DNA of 64,000 nucleotides from Palsa-465 sp963800475 (GTDB taxonomy: Bacteria > Actinomycetota > Thermoleophilia > Solirubrobacterales > Solirubrobacteraceae): the NCBI GenBank assembly GCA_963800475.1, contig CAWDAZ010000002.1, positions 434,001 through 498,000 on the forward strand, given 5' to 3'. Positions within the stretch are counted from its first letter, which is position 1. Every line of letters starts with the position of its first letter. Both the position numbers and the translations under genes were made by a program. The notes under the pieces are model-generated. The model made no database searches. It saw only the letters and a program-made list of their open reading frames with translations, and had not been told where the DNA came from. Below are positions 7,548 to 17,072 of the stretch, in pieces.

Positions 7548-8555
7548 GTGTCGGGCACCGACCTACTGGTCGTCTCGGCCGGCAGCACCGAGGGGTGGCG
7601 AACGGCCGCCGCGGAGCTGAAGGCGTCGATCGCGCGAGCGGGTGCGAGCGTGGAGATGGTGAGCGCCGAGCCGTCGCCCCGCGTGCGGACCTTCGCGCTC
7701 ACCGACTTCGTCCAGGCGCGGGCGGCGCGGGCGGCCGCGGCGCACGGGATTGAGGCCCATCGGCCGGCGGCGGTGATCTACTGCTCGATCACCGCCGCGC
7801 TGCTGTGGCCGCAGCCCGGCGCGATCTTCCTCGACTCGATCGCCGCCGAGAATCGCCCCGGCCGCCATGGGATCTGGCAGCGGTCCGTCGAGCGGCGGCG
7901 GCTGCGCGACGCGCCGCTCGTGCTGGTGTGGAGCCGGCGCTCGCTCGACCCGCTGACGGGGCCGCACGCCGACACGGTCGTGATCCCGGTTCCGGTCGAG
8001 ACGGCAACCGGTCCCGACGCGCCTCGCGACGTCGCGGCCGTTACGTACGCCGGCGATCCCGTCAAGCGCCGGCTGACGCGGGTGCTCGACGCGTGGGCGG
8101 CCGTCCGTCGCGATGACGAGCGGCTGATCGTGACCGGGTTGGCGAGCGACGCGCACGCGAGCGTCGCCGGCCTCGAGGCGCGGCTTAGCGCTCCGGGGGT
8201 GGAGGTCGCGGGGGCACTCACGCCCGCCGAGTTCCGTGCGCTGCTCGCCCGCGCGCGGGTGTTCGTGGCGGCCCCGAGCATCGAGGACTACGGGATCGCC
8301 GCGCTCGAGGCGTTGGCGAACGGCTGCCCGCTCGTCACGACCCCGTCGCGCGGGCCGTATCCCGCGCTTGAACTGGCGCGCGAGCTAGACCCCCGGTTGG
8401 TCGGCGACGAGCTCTCGAGCGCGATCCGGATCGCGCTCGACGACCCGCTCCCCGATTACCGTGTGCGAGCCGCCGAGCTGCTCGAGCCGTACAGCCGTGC
8501 AGCGATGGATAGGACGGTCGCGGACGCGGTTTTGCCACGATTGCTCTCAGCGTGA
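7548..8555 (+). CDS. Glycosyltransferase, family 1-like
   Basis: 335 aa with a GT-B layout. The C-terminal half has the usual donor-binding block: VFVAAPSIEDYGIAALEALA followed by NGCPLVTTPSRGP, matching the E-x7-E region of GT4-type enzymes. The N-terminal acceptor domain is compact (DLLVVSAGSTEGWRTAAAEL at the start). It probably transfers a sugar from a nucleotide donor; the acceptor is unknown. GTG 7548 is 6 bases after the previous stop, and the 3' end overlaps lgt by four bases, so it belongs to the otsB-lgt run. Confidence 0.78.
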   Translation: MSGTDLLVVSAGSTEGWRTAAAELKASIARAGASVEMVSAEPSPRVRTFALTDFVQARAARAAAAHGIEAHRPAAVIYCSITAALLWPQPGAIFLDSIAAENRPGRHGIWQRSVERRRLRDAPLVLVWSRRSLDPLTGPHADTVVIPVPVETATGPDAPRDVAAVTYAGDPVKRRLTRVLDAWAAVRRDDERLIVTGLASDAHASVAGLEARLSAPGVEVAGALTPAEFRALLARARVFVAAPSIEDYGIAALEALANGCPLVTTPSRGPYPALELARELDPRLVGDELSSAIRIALDDPLPDYRVRAAELLEPYSRAAMDRTVADAVLPRLLSA

Positions 8556-9415
8556 TCAGCCCTGGCTTCATCCCAAGCCCGTCCGAGAACGGCGTCCACA
8601 TCGGGCCGCTGTTCATCCACGCCTACGGGTTGGCGTACGTGTTCGCGGTCGCGGCGGCGATCATCGTCACCCGCGAGCTGTGGAAGCGGGAGGGGGAGGA
8701 CCCGAAGTTGCCGGGGGAGATCGCGCTGTGGGCGTTTCCGGCCGGGCTGATCGGCGGCCGGATCTACTTCCTGATCACGACCCCGAGCCAGATTCCGCCG
8801 CACTGGTGGGGGCCGTTCGCGATCTGGAAGGGCGGGCTCGGGATCTGGGGCGGGATCGCGGCGGGCGTGCTTGTCGGCCTCTGGTACATCCGCCGCCGCC
8901 GGCATTTGTCAAAGGATCAGATGTGGAAACTGCTCGACTGTGCCGCGCCGGGGCTGCTGTGCGCGCAAGCGATCGGCCGGATCGGCAACTACTTCAACCA
9001 GGAGCTGTTCGGCAAGCCGAGCACGCTCCCGTGGGCGCTCAAGATCGACGTCGCGCACCGGCCGCCGCACTTCACTCAATACGCGACCTTTCAGCCGACG
9101 TTCCTGTACGAGATGGTCTGGAACCTGCTGCTGGCCGGGGTGCTGGCGTGGCTCGTGCGCCGTCACCGCTTCCGGGCCCCGAGCGTGTTCGCGCTCTACG
9201 TCGCCGGCTATTCGGGGTTCCGGCTGTTCGAGGAGACGCTCCGGATCGACTACTCGAACCACGTCCTGGGGATGCGGCTGAACTTCTGGATCGCGCTGCT
9301 GATCTGCCTGGCTGCGCTGGGGTGGTTCGCGGCGATCCAGCGACGGGGACGGCCGCGGGGCGAGAACCGGATCGCCGCGTCCGCCGACGCTTCGCCCGCT
9401 CAGCCGCGCGCGTAG
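8552..9415 (+). CDS. lgt: Prolipoprotein diacylglyceryl transferase
   Basis: 287 aa integral membrane enzyme, normal length. It transfers diacylglyceryl from phosphatidylglycerol to the lipobox Cys of prolipoproteins. AIGRIGNYFNQELFG is the Lgt signature, with the Arg/Asn residues known to matter for activity; an upstream PLFIHAYGLAY carries the conserved His and Tyr, and about seven spans are visible. GTG 8552 overlaps the glycosyltransferase stop (GTGA). Several lipoprotein substrates are encoded nearby (YbhB-like, DUF4333-like and the 31-kb protein). The end overlaps the convergent YbhB gene by 16 bases. Confidence 0.95.
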   Translation: MISPGFIPSPSENGVHIGPLFIHAYGLAYVFAVAAAIIVTRELWKREGEDPKLPGEIALWAFPAGLIGGRIYFLITTPSQIPPHWWGPFAIWKGGLGIWGGIAAGVLVGLWYIRRRRHLSKDQMWKLLDCAAPGLLCAQAIGRIGNYFNQELFGKPSTLPWALKIDVAHRPPHFTQYATFQPTFLYEMVWNLLLAGVLAWLVRRHRFRAPSVFALYVAGYSGFRLFEETLRIDYSNHVLGMRLNFWIALLICLAALGWFAAIQRRGRPRGENRIAASADASPAQPRA

Positions 9416-9861
9416 GTTCCGGTCAGCGACCCGGTCGCGACGGTGCGATCGTCCCCGATCGCGGTCACGGTGATCACGTAGTGATGCGGTTTTCCCCCGC
9501 GCGGTGGGCACGGGCCGCGGTAGCCGGTCGTCCCGAAGCTGTTCGTGCCCGCGTTGCCGAGCGTCGGCGGCACGCCGGCCCGCAGCTCGGTCGAGCGCGG
9601 GCTCATTCCGGACAGCTGCCAGTGGATGAAGTTGCCGCCGGGGGCATCGCGGTCGACCATCATCAGCGACAGCCGGGTGGCGTCATCGGGAACCCCGGAC
9701 CACCGGAGCGGCAGCGAGATGTCGCGGCCATCGCAGGTGTAGAGCCGCGGGATCGCGCCACCCGGCGCGAACGCCGCGCTGCGTACGGTCAGCGTCTGCG
9801 GTGCCGACGGGCTCGATCCGCAGGCCGCCAGCAGGAGCGCGAGTGCCGCCACGCGCCTCAT
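9400..9861 (-). CDS. YbhB/YbcL (Raf kinase inhibitor-like) lipoprotein
   Basis: 153 aa. The N-terminus MRRVAALALLLAACGSS is a lipoprotein signal with lipobox LAAC, so the protein is probably membrane-anchored outside the cell. The mature part is a PEBP fold: IPRLYTCDGRDISLPLRWSG and MVDRDAPGGNFIHWQLSG give the family's DPDAP-like and HW motifs, and GYRGPCPPRG the GPxPP-H loop. Function in bacteria is largely unknown. ATG 9861 overlaps the polX stop (ATGA), so the two genes are translationally coupled. Confidence 0.9.
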   Translation of the reverse strand: MRRVAALALLLAACGSSPSAPQTLTVRSAAFAPGGAIPRLYTCDGRDISLPLRWSGVPDDATRLSLMMVDRDAPGGNFIHWQLSGMSPRSTELRAGVPPTLGNAGTNSFGTTGYRGPCPPRGGKPHHYVITVTAIGDDRTVATGSLTGTYARG

Positions 9862-11600
9862 CGGTTGCGCGACCGCATCGCCGCCAGCTCCGCCCACGGC
9901 CGCGTGTTCGCGACCCCGGCGGCGGTCAGCCACGCTCGCCGAGCCGTTGCGATCCCGTAGCGCGCGACCTCGAACCCGCCCACCCGGTGGGCGTCGCAGT
10001 TGATCACGATCGGGACCCCCGCGGCCGCGGCCGCGCGCGCGTTCACGTCGTTCAGGTCGCGCCGGTCGGGGCTCGAGTTGATCTCGAGCATCGTCCCGGT
10101 CCTGGCCGCGGCGTCGACCACGCGCTCGAGGTCGAAGTGGTAAGGCGCCCGCCGCTCGATTTTCCGGCCCGAAAGGTGACCGATCGCGTCGACGAGCGGG
10201 TGCTCGATCGCGCGCACGATCCGGTCGGTCATCGGCTCGGAGGGCATCCGGAACGAGGAGTGGACGCTCGCGATCACCCAGTCGAGCTCGGCGAGCAGCT
10301 CGTCGTCGTAGTCGAGCGAGCCGTCCGGGAGGATGTTCACCTCAGAGCCCGCGAGCAGCTCGATCCCTTCGATTTCCGTCGCGCGAACCCGCGCGATCTG
10401 CTCGCGAAGCCGGTCCGGCGACAGGTCCGCGCCGAACCCCATCGTCGCCGAGTGGTCGGTGATCGCGAGGTACGTGTATCCCGCGTCGCGGGCCGCCTCG
10501 GCCATCTGCTCGATCGATGCCGTCCCGTCGGAGGCGGTCGTATGGCAATGGAGGTCGCCGCGCAGATCGCCGAGCTCGATCAGGCCGGGGAGCGTCCCGT
10601 TCTGGGCCGCGTCGAGCTCGCCGCGGTTCTCGCGCAGCTCGGGCTCGATGTAGTCCATGCCGAGCAGGGCATACACCTCCCGTTCGGTGGCGCAGCGGTG
10701 TGTCTCGCCGCTCGCGTCGTCGAGCACCCCGTATTCGGACACGTGCAGCCCCTTGCGAACGGCGAGGTCCCGCAGCGCCATGTTGTGCTCCTTGGAGCCG
10801 GTCAGGTGCTGGAGCAGGTTGCCGAACTGATCGGGTGCGACGATCCGCAGGTCGACCGGTATCGAGGTGTGCGTGCGCAGCCTGACCCCCGATTCGCTGA
10901 CGGTACCCGCCGATTCGACCAGCTCGAGCTCGGTCGCCGCCTGCGCCAGCGTACGCGGATCGGCGGCGGTCGCGATCACATCGATGTCCTTGACGCTGTC
11001 CACCCACCTGCGCGCCGATCCGGCGAGCTCGACACGCGCGGAGGCGGGGTGCTCGCGCAGCGCCGCAATCAGCGGATCGGCGACCGCGAGCGCGCGGTCG
11101 AGCACCACCCGAGGCGCCCGCTTGCCGGCGCCGGTGGCTGCAACCGCGGCGAGGATCGACTCCTCGGCCTTCGGCCCGAAGCCCTTCAGCGCCCGGATCT
11201 GGTGCTGCTCGGCGGCGGCCCGCAGCTTCTCGAGCGAGTCGACCCCGAGCTCGTCGAAAAGCCGCCGCGCGCGCTTGGGCCCGAGCCCCGGCAGCCGCGT
11301 GATCTCGATCAGCCCGGGCGGGAACTTTGCCCGCAGCTTGACCGCCGCCGGGATTGCGCCGTCGCTGGACAGCGCGAGCACCTTCTCCTGGATCGTGCCG
11401 CCGATCCCCGGCAGCTCCGTCGCCCGGCCCTCGCGCGCGAGCGCGGCCACCGAAACCGGTGCTTCCCGGACGGCCTTGGCGGCGTTCCGATACGCGACGA
11501 TCCGGTGGATGATCGCGCCGTCCAGCTCGTAGAGGTCGCCCAGCTCGTCGAGAGCCGCTGCGATCTCGGCATTGGTAGGGTCGCGCGCGGTCGTTGTCAT
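9858..11600 (-). CDS. polX: DNA polymerase/3'-5' exonuclease PolX
   Basis: 580 aa, typical of bacterial PolX. Order: helix-hairpin-helix DNA-binding region (TELPGIGGTIQEKV, RLPGLGPKRARRLF), a family-X polymerase core near residues 100-320 with catalytic DID at about 203 (VKDIDVIATA), then a C-terminal PHP phosphoesterase domain from about 340 (DLHCHTTASDGT, ITDHS, GSEVNILPDG, ASVHSSF). It fills short gaps in base-excision repair. The start is ATG 11600, divergent from trxA across 72 bases; the downstream lipoprotein gene overlaps it by four bases. Confidence 0.95.
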   Translation of the reverse strand: MTTTARDPTNAEIAAALDELGDLYELDGAIIHRIVAYRNAAKAVREAPVSVAALAREGRATELPGIGGTIQEKVLALSSDGAIPAAVKLRAKFPPGLIEITRLPGLGPKRARRLFDELGVDSLEKLRAAAEQHQIRALKGFGPKAEESILAAVAATGAGKRAPRVVLDRALAVADPLIAALREHPASARVELAGSARRWVDSVKDIDVIATAADPRTLAQAATELELVESAGTVSESGVRLRTHTSIPVDLRIVAPDQFGNLLQHLTGSKEHNMALRDLAVRKGLHVSEYGVLDDASGETHRCATEREVYALLGMDYIEPELRENRGELDAAQNGTLPGLIELGDLRGDLHCHTTASDGTASIEQMAEAARDAGYTYLAITDHSATMGFGADLSPDRLREQIARVRATEIEGIELLAGSEVNILPDGSLDYDDELLAELDWVIASVHSSFRMPSEPMTDRIVRAIEHPLVDAIGHLSGRKIERRAPYHFDLERVVDAAARTGTMLEINSSPDRRDLNDVNARAAAAAGVPIVINCDAHRVGGFEVARYGIATARRAWLTAAGVANTRPWAELAAMRSRNR

Positions 11601-11617
11601 CTGCTTCCAAGGCTATT

Positions 11618-11644
11618 TTGACTACCCCACCCGACTGCTATACT
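11618..11644 (+). promoter_or_regulatory. trxA promoter with extended -10
   Basis: TTGACT (11618-11623) and TGC-TATACT (-10 hexamer 11639-11644) are separated by 15 bases. The short spacer is offset by the TGN extension of the -10. The start site would fall near 11651, giving a leader of about 22 bases that includes AAGGAG at 11662. Confidence 0.7.
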
Positions 11645-11672
11645 TTTTGAAGTAACTAGACAAGGAGCACCA

Positions 11673-12002
11673 ATGGCAGCCAATGTCAACGAAGTGACGG
11701 ACACGAACTTCCAGGCCGAGGTAATCGAGTCGGACGTCCCGGTTCTGGTGGATTTCTGGGCGCCGTGGTGCGGGCCGTGCCGGATGGTGGCGCCGGTCGT
11801 CGAGGAGATCGCGCAGGAGCGCGGCGAGGCCCTCAAGGTCGTCAAGCTGAACATCGACGAGAACCAGAACACGGCCGTTCAGTTCAACGTCATGTCGATT
11901 CCGACGCTGATGCTGTTCAAGGACGGCGCGGTCGCCAAGACCGTGATCGGCGCCTACCCGAAGCGCAAGCTCGAGGCCGAGCTCGAGCCCGCGCTCGCGT
12001 AG
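11673..12002 (+). CDS. trxA: Thioredoxin
   Basis: 109 aa, full length for thioredoxin. The active site WCGPC has its Cys pair at residues 33 and 36; the buried Asp of VDFWAP and the cis-Pro of MSIPTLMLF are present. It is a general cytoplasmic disulfide reductase. AAGGAG five bases before ATG 11673 is one of the clearest ribosome sites in the window, and a consensus-like extended -10 promoter lies just upstream, both suggesting strong expression. It diverges from polX. Confidence 0.97.
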   Translation: MAANVNEVTDTNFQAEVIESDVPVLVDFWAPWCGPCRMVAPVVEEIAQERGEALKVVKLNIDENQNTAVQFNVMSIPTLMLFKDGAVAKTVIGAYPKRKLEAELEPALA

Positions 12003-12056
12003 CCGGCTCGCGTTCCGCTTTGACCCCGGGGGGCGCGGTCATCGAGACTCGCGCCC

Positions 12057-12441
12057 GTGAGGAGGGCGTTGGTCATCGGGGCGCTTTCCAGTGCGCTCGC
12101 AGCCGCGTTGAGCGGCTGCTCGTTCTGCGTGGGCAGCGGTTGCACGACGGACGGCACAACCCTTGCCCACGAGGTGCAGCAGCAGCTCGGCAAGGTCGTG
12201 AAGGAGCGTGGGCTGCCGCCGCTGCCACCGGTCACGTGCCCGCACTCGATCAAGAACCAGGCCGGCGCGACGACAACCTGTTACGCGAAGGGCGACCTCG
12301 GGGGAGGGGATGCGGGGGATCATCCCGATCACGGTGACGGTCACGAGCGTCGAGGGCTCGACCGTCAATCTCCACTTCGTGACCGGTAACGCCGAGCCGC
12401 TCGGCAGCCCGACGACCCCGGCTCACCCGACTCCGACCTGA
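12057..12441 (+). CDS. DUF4333-like lipoprotein, frameshifted
   Basis: The start GTG 12057 reads a lipoprotein signal (MRRALVIGALSSALAAALSG then Cys) and a domain through TCPHSIKNQAGATTTCYAKG. The frame then drifts into His/Asp-rich nonsense and stops at 12389. The next frame continues the expected fold (IIPITVTVTSVEGSTVNLHF) and stops at 12441. Removing one G from the G-runs between 12298 and 12316 restores about 127 residues resembling DUF4333 lipoproteins, which have a paired-Cys, VTVT-rich beta domain. It is either a sequence error or a recent inactivation. Function unknown; surface-anchored. Confidence 0.6.
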
Positions 12442-12447
12442 TCCGGC

Positions 12448-13809
12448 CTACGGCCTCGACACCGTCACCTCGTCGGCGGGCACCCACGCGACTCGGTGGT
12501 TGTAGTCGATCTGGTACCAGGTCTTGCCCTGCGAGCGGCGGCTCAGCTGCGCGACGTAGGTCTGACCGCGTCGGCTGAAGCCGTACTCCGTATCCGGGCA
12601 GATCCGCGTGTCGATCACCGGGTTGGCGGGAGGCGGGTAGCGCGTCGGGTATTCGGGGCCGCTGAACAGCGTCGTCGGGTGCGATCCGCCCCGGAACCGC
12701 ACGAGCGCGCCCCAGCCGGCGATCGTGTCGGAGTCGCGCACCCAGCCGGTCGTCCCGCTGAAGTCGATCTTGTCGTACAGCACGCCGTCGACCCGGATGC
12801 GGCCGAGCAGCGCGAATTCCTCGCCCCACGCCGCCTTCGCGCGCAGGTCGCCCGCCGAGACCTGCGAGATCACGCTCGTCGCATTGGGGACGATCGACCA
12901 CGGGAAGTTGTCGCACGAGAAGTCACGCTGGTCGTACGCCGGGTTGGCGCCGATCGTCGCGGACGGGGCGTAGGTCGACGGGTCGCCGGCACCGTTGACG
13001 AGCAGGCTCGGCACCGGGCGCCCGCCGGCCCCGGCGTATACGTTCGTGAACGCGTTCTGGAAGCCGGTCGTCCAGTCGATCACGTCGCGCGTGGAGGCGA
13101 ACTCGTCGCCGACCGAGATCTGCCGGATCCCCGAGCTCCGCATCGTGTACCGGGCCGCGAGCTCTGCCGGTGGCGGCGGGCGGTCGTGCGACCAGCGCTC
13201 GTACGCCCTCAGGATCAGCTGCCAGTAGTACGGCCAGTCCCACGATGGGCCGGGATCCCAGTGCTGCGCGTGCGGACCTCCGGTCGACCCGTTGACCCCT
13301 TCGGAGTTCGGGATGTTGTCGTGGCCGAGGATGTGGGCGCGGTCGAGCGGGAGCCGGTACTTCCACACGATCCATCCGACCAGGTCCGCCGAGCGCTGAT
13401 AGAGCTGCGGCGTGTAATAGCCCGCGGGCGCAACCGCAAAGCCGACGTGCTCGAGCCCGATCGAGGTCTCGTTGAACCACCAGTTGTTGACCGAGTGGCT
13501 CCAGTCCTTGTCGGGGATGAACTGCGTGATCGCCGGGTCTGACGAGGCGTACTGACCGGACACGAGGTACTGCACCGAGGAGGTCGCCATCGGGTTGGTG
13601 AACGCCTCGATCGTCCCCGCATAGGAGGTCTCTGTGTCATGGATCATGATCGAGTCGATCGGGATCCCACCGAACGGACGACTGGCCTGGTAGTAGGTGT
13701 TCGGGTTCGCGGGGACCTGCTTCGACACGTGCGGATAGTCGGCCGCCGCGCTCGAGACGACGATCAACGCAGCCGCAGTCACCGCGAGCGTTGCAGCCCT
13801 TGCTCCCAT
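12448..13809 (-). CDS. Secreted N-acetylmuramoyl-L-alanine amidase
   Basis: 453 aa with a cleavable signal (LAVTAAALIVVSSAAA). The amidase-2/PGRP catalytic domain spans about residues 50-210: SIMIHDTE carries the first zinc His, SIGLEHVGF the active-site Glu/His region, ILGHDNIPNS and QHWDPGPSW the later His ligands. The C-terminal half has SH3-like beta repeats (VDGVLYDKIDFSGTTGWV and YQIDYNHRVAWVPADEV), probably for wall binding. It cleaves the amide bond between muramic acid and the stem peptide. ATG 13809 has GAGGAGAGG upstream. It lies 59 bases downstream of ileS on the same strand. Confidence 0.9.
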   Translation of the reverse strand: MGARAATLAVTAAALIVVSSAAADYPHVSKQVPANPNTYYQASRPFGGIPIDSIMIHDTETSYAGTIEAFTNPMATSSVQYLVSGQYASSDPAITQFIPDKDWSHSVNNWWFNETSIGLEHVGFAVAPAGYYTPQLYQRSADLVGWIVWKYRLPLDRAHILGHDNIPNSEGVNGSTGGPHAQHWDPGPSWDWPYYWQLILRAYERWSHDRPPPPAELAARYTMRSSGIRQISVGDEFASTRDVIDWTTGFQNAFTNVYAGAGGRPVPSLLVNGAGDPSTYAPSATIGANPAYDQRDFSCDNFPWSIVPNATSVISQVSAGDLRAKAAWGEEFALLGRIRVDGVLYDKIDFSGTTGWVRDSDTIAGWGALVRFRGGSHPTTLFSGPEYPTRYPPPANPVIDTRICPDTEYGFSRRGQTYVAQLSRRSQGKTWYQIDYNHRVAWVPADEVTVSRP

Positions 13810-13868
13810 GACCTCTCCTCTCGGTTGCCCCTCGGGGTCGCCCTCGACCCACCGCCAACCTTATCGCG

Positions 13869-16800
13869 TCAGCCCGCGAGCGCCACGCCGATTCGCAGCG
13901 GGCGTCCCTCGATCTCGATCGGCTCCGCGCCGTCGAGCGTCGGGCCCGCTCGGCCTCCGGCCTCGCCGATTTGGGCCGCGCTCGACTGATCCGGCGGCGA
14001 CTCGTAACTGACGAGCGTCGCGAGCGTCTCGCCGGCGATGTAATCCTGGTGGGCTCGCGCCGCCGCGAGCAGCGCGTCGTCGCCGTCGAGGGTCAGCTCG
14101 ATGCGGTCGGTCACCTCGAGCCCCGCCTGCTGGCGTGCGAGCTGAACGGCGCGGACGATGTCGCGTGCCAGGCCCTCCCGCCGCAGGTCGTCGTCGAGCT
14201 CGAGCTCGAGCGCCACCGCGTGCGAACCCTCGCGCTCGACCTGGTAGCCCTCGAGCGGCTTCATCGCCACCAACAGGTCATCGGCTTCGAGCTGGTGGTC
14301 GCGGCCTCCCACGGAGATGCCGAGCCCCCGCCCGTCGCGCAGCGCCGTCGCCACCTGCGCCGGATCGAGCGCCGTCACCGCGGCGGCCGCCATCGGCATC
14401 TCCTTGCCGAACCGTGGACCGAGGCTCCGGTAGTTCGGCTTGACCTCGAGCTCACCGAGCTCGTCGGCCTGCGAGACGAACCGCAGCTCGCGGACGTTCA
14501 GCTCCTCGCGGACCAGCTCGGAGAACCGCTCGATCGCCTCACGTTCGGCCCCGGCGGCCACGACCACGGCGGCGCGCAGCGGCTGCCGCAGCTTGATCCG
14601 CGCCTGGGCGCGCGCCGCGAGTCCGAGCTTGACCGCCTCCCGGACGACGGTCATCACCTCTTCGAGCGCGCGGTCGCGCTCGCCCGCGACCGGGAAGTCG
14701 CACAGGTGCACGCTCGGCTCGGTGCCGTCGAGGTTGTCGTAGATCTCGTCGGCGAGGAATGGGCAGAACGGCGCGAGCAGTTGCGCGATGGTCACGAGGC
14801 ACTCGTGCAGCGTGCGGAACGCGCCGAGCTCGCCCTTCCAGAACCGGCGCCGGGAGCTGCGGACGTACCAGTTCGAGAGCTCCTCGACGAACTCGGCGAT
14901 CGACCGGCCGGCGACGGTGACGTCGAAATCGTCGAGTCGCTCGCGCACCACCTCTACGGTTCCGTGCAGCCTCGACAGGATCCAGCGGTCGAGTTCCGAG
15001 GGCGCTGCGCCCTCGTCGAGCATCTTCTTCGAGATTCCGTCGGCGTTCGCATACAGCACGTAGAAGTAGTGGGTGCTCCACAGCTGCCTGAGGAACTCGC
15101 GGACCGCCTCGCCGATCGTCTCGACCGAGAACCGGTAGCCGTCCCACGGCTGCTTGGAGGTGAAGAAGTACCACCGGAAGGCGTCGGCGCCGAACCGGTC
15201 GATCACCTCCCATGGCTCGACCGTGTTGCCCAGCGACTTGGACATCTTGCGCCCCTGCTCGTCGAGGATCAGGCCGAGGCACAGGACGTTTCGGTACGAG
15301 GAGCGGTCGAACAGCAGCGTCGAGACGGCCAGCAGCGAGTAGAACCAGCCGCGCGTCTGGTCGAGCGCCTCGCAGATGAAGTCGGCGGGGAATCGCTCCT
15401 CGAAGTGCTCCAGCTGCTCGTGCGGCGCATGGAACTGGGCGAACGGCATCGACCCGGAGTCGAACCACACGTCGATCACCTCGGGGACGCGGCGCATCGG
15501 CTCCCCGCACTCGGTGCACTCGAACTCGACGTCGTCGACGAACGGCCGGTGGGGATCGGTCAGCTCGACGCCGCTGAGCTCGCGAAGCTCGGCGAGCGAC
15601 CCGATCGCGCGGGAGTGCTCGTGCTCGCAGCGCCACACGGGCAGCGGCGTGCCCCAGTAGCGCTCGCGCGACAGCGCCCAGTCGACGTTCCCCTCCAGCC
15701 ACTTCCCGAACCGACCGTGCTTGACGTGCTCGGGGTACCAGGTGACCGTCTCGTTTGAGGCCAGCAGCCTGTCCTTGATCTGGCTGGTGGCGATGTACCA
15801 CGACGGCTTGGCGTAGTAGAGCAAGGGCGTCCCGCATCGCCAGCAGTGCGGGTAGGAGTGCTCGTAGACCTCGGAGCGGAGCAGCCGGCCGCGCGCGCGC
15901 AGGTCCTCGATCAGGTCCGGGTCGGCGTCCTTGACCCAGCGTCCGGCGTACGGGCCGATCCGCTGACTGAATGTGCCGTCGAGCCGCACCGGGTTGATCA
16001 CGTTCAGGCCGAAGCGCTCGCCGAGCCTGAAGTCGTCCTCGCCGAACGCGATCGCGGTGTGTACGAGCCCGGTGCCATCCTCGGCGGTCACGAAATCGGC
16101 GGGGAGCACGGTGTGGCCGAGCTCGCCGTACTCGGATCCGGGGATGAACTCGAACGGCGGCTCGTACGCGATCCCCTCCAGCCCGGCCCCGGGAAAGGTT
16201 TGGAGAATCTCCGTGCCCTCGCCGAGCACCCGCTCGACGAGCGACTCCGCGAGCACGAACACCGTGTCCTCATCGGCGGCACGGGCGCGCACGTACGCGA
16301 GCTCTGGATTCACGGCGACCGCCGCGTTCGAGACGAGCGTCCACGGCGTGGTCGTCCAGACCAGCAGCTGGTCGCCGGCGTGGACTGGGCCGTGGTCGTG
16401 CCTGACCGGGAGCCGGACGTACACGGACGGGTCGAGCACGTCGCGGTACACGCCCGGCTGCCCGAGCTCGTGGCTCGACAGCGTGGTCTGGTCACGCGGG
16501 CAGTACGGGACCACCTTCAGCTTCTCGTACAGCAGCCCCTTGTCGTGGATCGTCTTCAGCGCCCACCACACCGACTCCACGTACTGCGGGTCCATCGTCC
16601 GGTACGCGTCGTCGAGGTCGATCCAGAACGCGATCCGCTCGGTCAGCCGGTTCCACTCGGCGACATGGCTGAGCACGCTGTCGCGGCAGCGCGCGTTGAA
16701 CTCAGCGATCCCGTATCGCTCGATGTCCTCCTTGCGGGTGAACCCGAGCTCCGCCTCGACGGCGAGCTCGACCGGGAGCCCGTGGCAGTCCCACCCGCCC

Positions 16801-17057
16801 TTGCGCTCGACGTAGTAGCCGCACATCGTCTTGTAGCGCGGGAAGATGTCCTTGAACACGCGGCTCAGGACGTGGTGCGAGCCGGGCGGGCCGTTGGCGG
16901 TCGGGGGCCCCTCGTAGAACCCCCACTGCGGGGCGCCCCGCCGGCGGCGGACCGACTCGGCGAACACATCGCGCTCGCGCCATCGCTCGAGCACGCGCTC
17001 CTCGACCTTGACAAACGAGGCGTGCGGATCGACGGGACGGTGCGGCTCAGGCGCCAT
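13869..17057 (-). CDS. ileS: Isoleucyl-tRNA synthetase (eukaryote-like type)
   Basis: 1062 aa, longer than the about 940 aa of the classic bacterial form and matching the type-2 form. The HIGH motif appears as PPGSHH near residue 60, the KMSKS loop as GRKMSKSLGN near 604, and a zinc-like CWRCG lies near 407 with a second CTECG further on. The editing domain sits between. It charges tRNA-Ile in the cytoplasm. Type-2 IleRS is often mupirocin-resistant; that is family knowledge, not shown here. ATG 17057 has TAGAAT 9 nt upstream and no clear ribosome site. No T-box is recognisable. Confidence 0.97.
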   Translation of the reverse strand: MAPEPHRPVDPHASFVKVEERVLERWRERDVFAESVRRRRGAPQWGFYEGPPTANGPPGSHHVLSRVFKDIFPRYKTMCGYYVERKGGWDCHGLPVELAVEAELGFTRKEDIERYGIAEFNARCRDSVLSHVAEWNRLTERIAFWIDLDDAYRTMDPQYVESVWWALKTIHDKGLLYEKLKVVPYCPRDQTTLSSHELGQPGVYRDVLDPSVYVRLPVRHDHGPVHAGDQLLVWTTTPWTLVSNAAVAVNPELAYVRARAADEDTVFVLAESLVERVLGEGTEILQTFPGAGLEGIAYEPPFEFIPGSEYGELGHTVLPADFVTAEDGTGLVHTAIAFGEDDFRLGERFGLNVINPVRLDGTFSQRIGPYAGRWVKDADPDLIEDLRARGRLLRSEVYEHSYPHCWRCGTPLLYYAKPSWYIATSQIKDRLLASNETVTWYPEHVKHGRFGKWLEGNVDWALSRERYWGTPLPVWRCEHEHSRAIGSLAELRELSGVELTDPHRPFVDDVEFECTECGEPMRRVPEVIDVWFDSGSMPFAQFHAPHEQLEHFEERFPADFICEALDQTRGWFYSLLAVSTLLFDRSSYRNVLCLGLILDEQGRKMSKSLGNTVEPWEVIDRFGADAFRWYFFTSKQPWDGYRFSVETIGEAVREFLRQLWSTHYFYVLYANADGISKKMLDEGAAPSELDRWILSRLHGTVEVVRERLDDFDVTVAGRSIAEFVEELSNWYVRSSRRRFWKGELGAFRTLHECLVTIAQLLAPFCPFLADEIYDNLDGTEPSVHLCDFPVAGERDRALEEVMTVVREAVKLGLAARAQARIKLRQPLRAAVVVAAGAEREAIERFSELVREELNVRELRFVSQADELGELEVKPNYRSLGPRFGKEMPMAAAAVTALDPAQVATALRDGRGLGISVGGRDHQLEADDLLVAMKPLEGYQVEREGSHAVALELELDDDLRREGLARDIVRAVQLARQQAGLEVTDRIELTLDGDDALLAAARAHQDYIAGETLATLVSYESPPDQSSAAQIGEAGGRAGPTLDGAEPIEIEGRPLRIGVALAG

Positions 17058-17066
17058 GGGCGCGTG

Positions 17067-17072
17067 ATTCTA
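17067..17072 (-). promoter_or_regulatory. -10 element (TAGAAT) before ileS
   Basis: On the minus strand TAGAAT ends 9 nt before ATG 17057, implying a leader of zero to three bases. No Shine-Dalgarno is visible. Confidence 0.45.

Noticed and set aside
12003..12056. Intrinsic terminator after trxA
   Set aside because: No stem followed by a T-tract is seen there or clearly elsewhere in the window.
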